Part shown: positions 58,501-64,000 of the stretch, one piece after another
Position numbering within the stretch: position 1 is the stretch's first letter
How the letters are laid out: each line of letters starts with the position of its first letter
Assembly (NCBI GenBank): GCA_011390955.1
Contig: JAABRM010000002.1
Coordinates: forward strand, 124,001-188,000
Reading direction: 5' to 3'
DNA length: 64,000 bases
Origin: Oscillatoriales cyanobacterium
Lineage (GTDB): Bacteria > Cyanobacteriota > Cyanobacteriia > Cyanobacteriales > Laspinemataceae
Translations under genes and position numbers: made by a program
The notes under the pieces: generated by a model
Told to the model about the DNA's origin: nothing
The model's input: the letters and a program-made list of their open reading frames with translations, nothing else
Database searches by the model: none

Positions 58501-60967
58501 GATATTCAGCTTCAGCGATCGCCTTGTACAAGGATCGGGTTAACTCATATTGACTGTTCCAGCTTTCTGGATCGTCTAATAATTCCAGCCCCGTGTGTAA
58601 ATAGTTGACTGCCAGTGGATAGGCAGTCGCTTTGATGGCTTTCAGTCCAGCTTTTAAATTTAATTCAGCAATGGTTACTCTAAGTCGATCGCATTCAATT
58701 AATCCATAACTGCGATTAAAATGATTTAAGATTTCAAAGATTTCATAGTCTAACGCTTCCGGGTCGGTATGATTGAGCAAAAGTTGCCCAATAGTCAAAT
58801 GAGTTTTCTGCTTCAATGGGTCAGGAATCAGCGAATATGCCGCTTGCTGAATGCGATCGTGTCCAAAGCGATACCGATAAACTGGGAGATTTTGCTGCCA
58901 ATGTTCTTCGGCAATAATTAACCCATCAGCGATCGCCTCAATTAAATCTTGGGCGATCGCCTCCGCAGACTTTTGGCTGACCACAGACAGAGTATCTAAC
59001 GGAAAAGTATGACCAATACAAGCACCCAGGGAAAGATGCTGTTGGGTAGGTAGGGACAGTTTTTGCAACTGATTAACCAGCAATTCCACCACATTTTCAG
59101 TCATATTCGTAGCTTGAATTTCTTGAAGATGCCAAGACCAACCCCAATGAAAGCCATCGTCGCTTGGGGGGTTAAAGTTTAAGAATTTTTCCCGATAAAG
59201 TAGGGTTAAAAATTGCGTAATAAATAATGGATTACCGCCAGTTTTATGTAAGACTAATTCAGCGAGAGGCGTAACCGTCTCATAGTCCCGGTGGAGAGTT
59301 TCGGCGATTAGTTGAATCACTGCCTCTAAAACCAGGGGCTTTAAATAAATTTGATTCACCGATACCCCTTGACTTTTCAGGCGATCGATAGTTTGCCGAA
59401 ACGGATGAGTGGAATTTACCTCATTATCACGATAAGAACCGATTAAAAATAAGTATTTTGTCTCTGGGTCATTGAGCATAACTTCAATGAATTTCAAAGT
59501 CGCCAAGTCTGACCATTGCAAATCATCCAGGAATAAGACTAAGGGATGTTCTGGGTTACAAAAAACTCGGATAAAATGTTTAAATAAAAGATTAAATCGA
59601 TTTTGGGCTTCCACCAGCCCGACTTCAGCCACCGCTGGTTGCTCACCGATAATTAATTCTAATTCAGGAATCACATCAATAATAATTTGCCCTTGTTCCC
59701 CTAATGCGGAGAATAATTGTTCTCTCCATTCTTGTAGTTGCTCTTCACTTTCTGTTAAAATTTGTTCGATTAATTCTCTAAAAGCATTGATTAAGGCTGA
59801 ATAGGGAATATGGCTTTGCAATTGATCGAATTTGCCCCTAATAAAATAGCCACGTTTGGCGATAATGGCTTGGTGCAGTTCTGCCACTAACGCTGATTTA
59901 CCGATACCGGAATAGCCGCTAATAAGCATAATTTCACGGGACACAATTACTCCGTCTCCATGAGCGATCGCCTGTTCGTTGTGTAGACTACTGCTAACTC
60001 GTTCAAAGGCACTAATTAACTGGAAAATTTCGGCTTCTCTGCCATAGAGTTTTTGCGGAATCTGGAAGCGATCGGCAAAATCCCACGCTCCCAAAGCAAA
60101 AGGTTCAATAAAACCACGGGCATTTAACTGCCGCTGACATTCTTGTAAATCCGTCAGCAAACCCCAAGCACTTTGATAACGCTCTTCCGCATTTTTCGCC
60201 ATCAATTTCAGCACAATGTTAGCTAAAGTTGAGGGAATCTCAGGGCAAATACTTTGCGGAGATGGCGGTGAAATCGCTAAATGACAGTGGACTAATTCCA
60301 GCGGATCTTGGCTGGTAAATGGCAGTTTTCCGGTGAGGATTTCATAAAAAGTAACCCCAAGAGAGTAAAAGTCACTGCGATAATCGATCGCCCGGTTCAT
60401 CCTGCCGGTTTGTTCTGGGGAAATATAAGATAGAGTTCCCTCTAAAACATGGGGATTTTTAACTGTGGGATTTTCTCGACTCAGTTGGGTGGCAATGCCA
60501 AAATCAATTATTTTCACCTCATTGGTAGAGGGGTTGATGATAATATTACTGGGATTAATGTCTTTGTGAATAATGTTGCCACCGTGAATTTCGCCAACAA
60601 TCTTGGCAATTTGAATCGCGATCGCCAGAAATTTTGGTAAAGGTAAAGGGCGACCAGCCAGATATTTCTTTAAGGAGATGCCCTCAATATCTTCAAACAC
60701 TAAAAATGGTCTTTCTTGATAACATTCCAGGCTATATACTTTGACGGCGCCGGGGAGGGAGAGATTTTCCGCGATGTTGCTCCGCAACGCTAACGCGATC
60801 GCATATTCTTGTTGATAACTGCGTAAATCACTAGCGCTGGGATATGCGGCGGTCAGAATTTTTATAATCACCTTCTCACCGTCTGACTCGCGAATTCCTC
60901 GATAAATGTGGTTTTGGTTGTTTGTTTCGATTAAGGCAGTCAGCCGATAACCTGGTAAATTCAACAT
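55520..60967 (-). CDS. Giant hybrid kinase: Ser/Thr kinase, ATPase, GAF and histidine kinase
   Basis: An 1815-residue multidomain sensor. Residues about 1-270 are a Hanks-type Ser/Thr kinase with HKDINPSN (catalytic loop), DFG and SPEQTGRMN; the glycine loop is degenerate (LIETNNQNHIYRG). An AAA/NACHT-like ATPase follows (Walker A SGYSGIGKSAL near 350, Walker B LVLFLDDLQWSD). A long helical repeat region (about 700-1340), a GAF domain (about 1370-1520), a coiled coil and a histidine kinase come next. The last has H-box GGIAHEINNPINF, N-box NLLTNAIDAL and G boxes DNGAGIP and GTGLGLS. Such hybrids are typical of cyanobacteria and related to HstK. Residues about 54-66 (ALRSNIAEN) come from a repeat read in frame. 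The partner and signal are unknown. Confidence 0.93.
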   Translation of the reverse strand: MLNLPGYRLTALIETNNQNHIYRGIRESDGEKVIIKILTAAYPSASDLRSYQQEYAIALALRSNIAENLSLPGAVKVYSLECYQERPFLVFEDIEGISLKKYLAGRPLPLPKFLAIAIQIAKIVGEIHGGNIIHKDINPSNIIINPSTNEVKIIDFGIATQLSRENPTVKNPHVLEGTLSYISPEQTGRMNRAIDYRSDFYSLGVTFYEILTGKLPFTSQDPLELVHCHLAISPPSPQSICPEIPSTLANIVLKLMAKNAEERYQSAWGLLTDLQECQRQLNARGFIEPFALGAWDFADRFQIPQKLYGREAEIFQLISAFERVSSSLHNEQAIAHGDGVIVSREIMLISGYSGIGKSALVAELHQAIIAKRGYFIRGKFDQLQSHIPYSALINAFRELIEQILTESEEQLQEWREQLFSALGEQGQIIIDVIPELELIIGEQPAVAEVGLVEAQNRFNLLFKHFIRVFCNPEHPLVLFLDDLQWSDLATLKFIEVMLNDPETKYLFLIGSYRDNEVNSTHPFRQTIDRLKSQGVSVNQIYLKPLVLEAVIQLIAETLHRDYETVTPLAELVLHKTGGNPLFITQFLTLLYREKFLNFNPPSDDGFHWGWSWHLQEIQATNMTENVVELLVNQLQKLSLPTQQHLSLGACIGHTFPLDTLSVVSQKSAEAIAQDLIEAIADGLIIAEEHWQQNLPVYRYRFGHDRIQQAAYSLIPDPLKQKTHLTIGQLLLNHTDPEALDYEIFEILNHFNRSYGLIECDRLRVTIAELNLKAGLKAIKATAYPLAVNYLHTGLELLDDPESWNSQYELTRSLYKAIAEAEYLNGNFAQAKKYLDVGLKYSRSNVEKAELYKILIIQYTLMAQYPEAIATGIHGLSWLNFNLKPENIEALIEDKMAAVQKELAKHSVDSLLNLPTISDREQEMAIKLLISLDPPAYITASPLYALISVKAVALSIQYGNVAESAKAYANYGFLVGSSLGNYQLGYQLGVIAVDLSQKFGSDSQKCQACLLLASWIAPWCKPMKGLEQINLEGYQAGLKSGEIQFAGYNLFGNVSNKLIQGLSLPGILKDLNHYLSFALTSKNQLGIDILLAIKKLIVPLVGADAEEIERAIASDNDGSDREFVNRCKSSESLFALTIYYICQMQLCCITQDFAQGILYINPAKKILTSILGFTLSSEYYYYASLLMLNQPNWYLYLNEITKNQQTISQWVKSCPENFQHKLLLIEAEQARRNENILEAMDLYDRAIALAKENQFLQDEALANEMAGYFYLALGKEHFAKIYLSQSYSCYDLWGAKTKLKQLEADYSQYIVQTGNVPEFNTTTTSSYAGDNNANIFLDYGALAKNYQIISRCLDLEELLKNLMTILIKTAGAQRGYLILNSSNKSYVKLDNWKIEAIGEVQGNEQTALLNSVPVQNQLPKSIIQYVIRTKKPLVYQNASQEISQSNDSYFKTHQPKSILCIPLLNQGRLIALVYLENNLATGVFTTKRMEILQMISTQAAISLENSRLYASLEEKVQQRTEELEQKNQKLSQTLNKLHRTQVRLIQSEKMSGLGRMVGGIAHEINNPINFISGNLIHAQNYFDELIDLISSYEQEMPHPSPMIQEKIEDMDLDYLRVDVKELLTSMKYGCDRIAKIVQGLRTFSRLDEAEMKPVDIHVSIDSSLMLLQSRINGEANQPSVKIIKHYGHIPEVTCYPAQLNQVFFNLLTNAIDALAEVRSPSQSAPKIEIATERTAQNTVRILIRDNGAGIPEAIKGNIFDPFFTTKPVGQGTGLGLSTSYQIIVEQHGGQLTYESQINQGTEFIIEIPISPRIASI

Positions 60968-61146
60968 AATTCACCCTCTAGCTTTGGGCTTAGATACTGG
61001 TTGATATTAGTTTAACTGTTTTTTCATCCCTCAAAGAAAGCCAAAAGCTTTTTTTCAATTCCTCTATTGTTTTCCTCTAAATCTCATTATTTCCCATAGT
61101 GGTTGCTTTCACAAGACTTTGAGTTTCGTAATCGGTTATTGAGTAA
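60968..61146. other. Upstream of the giant kinase gene
   Basis: AT-rich segment that probably holds the promoter. No gene was seen. Confidence 0.4.
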
Positions 61147-61245
61147 AAAAGTAACAAAGTTTTTCTCAAAAAGTAACAACAAAGTAACAACAAAGTAACA
61201 ACTTTTTTTTAAAAGTAACAACTTTTTTTTAAAAGTAACAAACTT
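61147..61245. repeat. AAAGTAACAAC tandem repeat
   Basis: AAAGTAACAA is repeated about seven times, with two CTTTTTTTTTAAAAGTAACAA units inside. It lies about 180 bp upstream of the kinase start. Confidence 0.85.
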
Positions 61246-61289
61246 TTGTCAAAGATTAATATCAAATCCGCATCAACAAACTGAATTTT

Positions 61290-61380
61290 TTAATGTTATT
61301 TGTTATTTGTTATTTGTTATTTGTTATTTGTTGTTTGTTGTTTGTTGTTGGTTGTTGGTTATTGGTTATTGGTTATTTGC
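61290..61380. repeat. TTGTTAT/TTGTTGG heptamer array
   Basis: About twelve heptamers in a row with gradual change from TTATTTG to TTGGTTG and TTATTGG. It is followed by GAGAGGAGAGAGGAGGGAGG purine-rich DNA (about 61410-61450). Confidence 0.9.
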
Positions 61381-61504
61381 TGACTGGTAGGGGCGAAGCA
61401 TTCGCAGATAAATAGAGGAGAGAAGAGAGAGGAGAGAGGAGGGAGGAGTGAATTTTCTATGCATCTCTATGCATCTCTTTTCTCTTTTCTATGCATCTCT
61501 TTTG

Positions 61505-61590
61505 GCTGCGATATTGCATCCGCAATGCTAACGCGATATTGCATCCGCAACGCCGAAGCGATATTGCATCCGCAACGCTCCGCGATCGCA
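61505..61590. repeat. GCGATATTGCATCCGCAACGC tandem repeat
   Basis: GATATTGCATCCGCAA occurs three times with about 25-bp spacing, ending in a HIP1-containing GCGATCGCATC. The same unit is read in frame in the PAS sensor, Ycf66 and giant kinase genes. Confidence 0.9.
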
Positions 61591-61592
61591 TC

Positions 61593-61627
61593 AAAAAACC
61601 CCCAGTCTCATCAACAGACTAGGGGTT
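61593..61627 (-). terminator. Hairpin terminator after apcE
   Basis: On the minus strand AACCCCTAGTCT pairs with AGACTGGGGGTT around GTTGATG and is followed by TTTT. Confidence 0.85.
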
Positions 61628-61658
61628 AAACATTAGAAATGAAAGGTGAAATCAGAAG

Positions 61659-64000
61659 TTAGGAACGCTTGTAAGGCACCACATCCTCGCGGAAGTAGCG
61701 GCCATACTCTGCACCATCCACCAAAGCATCCACAGCGGCAGCCAATCCTTTGTCTAAGATCAACTGCTCGCACTGATTCACTTCTGGGGTAGCACCAGGA
61801 AGTATGGAACTGCGACCCAACAGGTGACGGCACAACAACTCAGCGGCCTTCGGTGCCGGATAAGGAGTCACAAACCGAGCCTTGTAAGCATCGGAACTGG
61901 CCAACTGACGGACAAACTCGCGCACGGAAATTTCTCCGTTGCGGAGTTGTGCTTCAGCGTCCAACAAGCGAAACTCTTGGGGAATTTCCTCAGAGTAAAC
62001 ATCCATAATCTGTTGATAGATTGCTTGGATGCCTTCTTCCACTTGATCCACACCAATGTTCGGCGCGATCCGGTGAATCCGTGCGGCTTTCTGGACGGCC
62101 ACCGGCTGAGGGCTGACGCCGTTCACCGATCGCCCGATTTCCACCACATCAAATTGAGCAGCGGATTCGGCGGTCTGAGACATACCAGACTTCACCGGCT
62201 TAAAGCTGGGGACAACGATCTCTTTACTTTGCTTGGTTAGCTGGTTGTAAAGAGTTTCGGTATTCGGGAAGTTGGCCGCAGGCAGAGTCGGGAAGCGGCA
62301 GAACGGCACGGTATCTTCATTAAAGGCTTGGAGATATTCCATGCTGTTCACCATTGCGGTGATGAAACCGCGCAGACCTTGAGCCGCGAGAATCTGGTTA
62401 TACTTGCGAATTTCCTGCTGATTCAGGGGCGCACGACCCAAGAAATGCTTGGTGCCGAGTTCAATCACCTTGGTATTGGGATAGGGAGTGTAGAACTCTT
62501 TAACATAGAGTTTGGAACAACCTAAGCCTTCAATAAATTCCTTAACGGTGATTTCCCCATTCCGCAGTTTGCTTTCCAGGACGCTGAACTCGTTCTTGAT
62601 GATATAAGCATCAATATCCCGCTCAAAGATTTGCCGGTAAGCTGCTTGAATGACGTTTTGGGCTTCCACGGGGCTGAGGTTGGTGAGCTTGAACACCTTG
62701 GTTTGCTCGCGCCGCTTGCTGACCCCTTGAGCCAAGCGCATTTCCACATCGGGAACACTGCGATCGCCCACCGCACCCAGTTCGATAAACAGGGGGGTTT
62801 CTTCCTTAACAATCTTGAGATTCTTATCGGCAATGCTGCCAACACGGGTACTGCGTAAGGATTGACCGGCTGGAGTCAGATAGCGCTCATAAGGAACGGT
62901 ATCTTCCCCAAAGGCTTCCTCATATTCTTTGCTATCGATAATTGCATCGATCAAAGCATAGAAACCTTTCTTCGCCGAGAGATCGAAATAGGCATTCATC
63001 TCTTGACGACCATAGGTAGGACGTCCTAATAAACGCCGATGGATATACTCGATCGCCTTACAGACGTACAGGGGAGTCCAGTACAGTTTCAGGAAAGCCG
63101 GAGACTTAGCGATCGTGCGAATAAATTCGCGCATGGTGATTTCGCGGTTTTCCAACTTAATCTCTGCCACTGTCAGACGCTGACCGGAATACAGGGGACG
63201 ACCAAAGACTTGGCGGTAAGCCGCTTCAATGACTGTTTGGGTGCTGGCTTCAATCCCACTGATATTGGTATTACGGGCGCGATCGCGGGGAACACCAGTC
63301 AACTTAAACACCTTAGCGCCCAAAGAACCGGGATTTTCACCCCGTGCCCCTGGGTTGCTCAACTGGTTATTAATTCCCGGTCCTTGATGAATCAGAATCC
63401 GGCGACTATCCTTACCAAACGGTGCGGGACGGTTCTTGGGACTCCGGGTTTCTTTCGGGAAAATAGCGCCAAACTGGATTTCCAGAGGATCGTTGCCACT
63501 GCCATAGGGATGCTGATCCGGCAACGGCTGGGTGTAATCCGCAAACAGAGTAATAAATTGCGGCACCTTGCGGAAGGGAGCACTGTAGTTAAACAGGTCA
63601 AACTGCACGCCCCAGTTGCGGCATTCTTGGGCTTCTTGACCCAAACCGCGCAGGTAAGGCACCGTTTCCTCACCGAAGTAGTCAGAATACTCTTGGGAAT
63701 CTACCAAGGCATCGACCAAGGCGGATAAACCGCCATTAGAAACAATTGAGAAATATTTATTAAACTCTTCGCGGCTAGAAAGACCCCGGCCCAAAAAGTG
63801 CCGATGAGCCAATTCCACCACCCGGCTGTTCACAAACGGGCCATAAAACTGTTTTTGGTATAGAGGCGATTTGCCCAAACGACGGACAAACTCTTTCATC
63901 GAGATATCGCCATTTTTTACCTGAGACTCCAGGTAAGACACGCTCAAGCCATAAGCACGAGTGATATCCCGCTCAAAAATTTGCCGATAAGCTGCCTTCA
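61659..64000 (-). CDS. apcE: Phycobilisome core-membrane linker (5' end outside window)
   Basis: The visible 780 residues are four phycobilisome linker repeats. Each has the A.YRQIFER...NGEI..REF pattern and ends in a (A/E)YFGEDTVPY segment. They lie at the right edge through about 61659, joined by arms of 80-100 residues. This is ApcE (LCM), which scaffolds the core cylinders and anchors the phycobilisome to the thylakoid. The N-terminal phycobiliprotein-like domain with its bilin cysteine lies beyond the window. Four repeats here imply a tetra- or pentacylindrical core. The frame is open to 64000, so the TTG and GTG codons near 63940 are internal. A hairpin terminator follows the stop. Confidence 0.96.
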   Translation of the reverse strand, partial: KAAYRQIFERDITRAYGLSVSYLESQVKNGDISMKEFVRRLGKSPLYQKQFYGPFVNSRVVELAHRHFLGRGLSSREEFNKYFSIVSNGGLSALVDALVDSQEYSDYFGEETVPYLRGLGQEAQECRNWGVQFDLFNYSAPFRKVPQFITLFADYTQPLPDQHPYGSGNDPLEIQFGAIFPKETRSPKNRPAPFGKDSRRILIHQGPGINNQLSNPGARGENPGSLGAKVFKLTGVPRDRARNTNISGIEASTQTVIEAAYRQVFGRPLYSGQRLTVAEIKLENREITMREFIRTIAKSPAFLKLYWTPLYVCKAIEYIHRRLLGRPTYGRQEMNAYFDLSAKKGFYALIDAIIDSKEYEEAFGEDTVPYERYLTPAGQSLRSTRVGSIADKNLKIVKEETPLFIELGAVGDRSVPDVEMRLAQGVSKRREQTKVFKLTNLSPVEAQNVIQAAYRQIFERDIDAYIIKNEFSVLESKLRNGEITVKEFIEGLGCSKLYVKEFYTPYPNTKVIELGTKHFLGRAPLNQQEIRKYNQILAAQGLRGFITAMVNSMEYLQAFNEDTVPFCRFPTLPAANFPNTETLYNQLTKQSKEIVVPSFKPVKSGMSQTAESAAQFDVVEIGRSVNGVSPQPVAVQKAARIHRIAPNIGVDQVEEGIQAIYQQIMDVYSEEIPQEFRLLDAEAQLRNGEISVREFVRQLASSDAYKARFVTPYPAPKAAELLCRHLLGRSSILPGATPEVNQCEQLILDKGLAAAVDALVDGAEYGRYFREDVVPYKRS

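Overview
The window is cyanobacterial. It carries allophycocyanin genes (apcA, apcB, apcC and most of apcE), a Ycf66 protein, a PAM68-type photosystem II assembly protein, a PucC-like pigment transporter, sucrose-phosphate phosphatase and xisH/xisI. It also has many HIP1 octamers (GCGATCGC) and heptanucleotide repeat arrays. The density of dispersed palindromes and the mix of CHAT, CHASE2, PEP-CTERM and giant kinase genes suggest a large-genome filamentous form of the Oscillatoria/Planktothrix/Microcoleus kind. That placement is inference; no rRNA or tRNA was seen.

Layout. 1-4.9 kb: a truncated PAS sensor, a universal stress protein, a hotdog thioesterase and a CHAT protease whose N-terminal half is largely repeat DNA read in frame. 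5.1-10.8 kb: a stretch of small hairpins, then DUF928, CHASE2-GGDEF-EAL and DUF928, which looks like a cyclic-di-GMP module. 10.8-20.7 kb: ilvD, an MBOAT acyltransferase with a membrane-anchored SGNH-like partner, a pentapeptide-repeat protein, Ycf66 with a long acidic tail, and gnd. 20.9-27.2 kb: four tandem PEP-CTERM paralogues sharing a signal peptide, sorting tail and (in three) a leader, then an M28 peptidase. 27.5-32.1 kb: three small cyanobacterial proteins, a five-fold perfect 102-bp tandem repeat, a PucC-like transporter and an inositol-phosphatase-family enzyme. 32.8-39.8 kb: a HetZ-related regulator, a pilus-ATPase-like protein lacking the ATPase core, DAHP synthase, PAM68, rpsO, ruvA and sucrose-phosphate phosphatase.

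39.8-46.2 kb: a metallophosphoesterase, a Uma2 nuclease, a von Willebrand-A PEP-CTERM protein and a two-domain PPK2. 46.5-52.9 kb is an accessory, defence-island-like block. It contains a frameshifted ATPase remnant, two BrnT/BrnA-type toxin-antitoxin pairs, an XPB-type helicase, xisH/xisI on the opposite strand, and a DUF790 (Bax1-type) nuclease, separated by palindromic repeats. 53-64 kb: apcA-apcB-apcC with a long hairpin between apcB and apcC, then a DUF2237 protein, an 1815-residue Ser/Thr kinase-ATPase-GAF-histidine kinase, and apcE running off the right edge.

The most distinctive property is the repeat load. At least eight families of short palindromes or MITE-like elements occupy intergenic space, some at gene ends where they could act as terminators. 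Two families are also read in frame inside genes (PAS sensor, CHAT protein, Ycf66, M28 peptidase and giant kinase). The best candidates for an incompletely described system are the helicase/nuclease/XisHI/BrnTA block and the run of hairpins upstream of the DUF928-CHASE2 genes.
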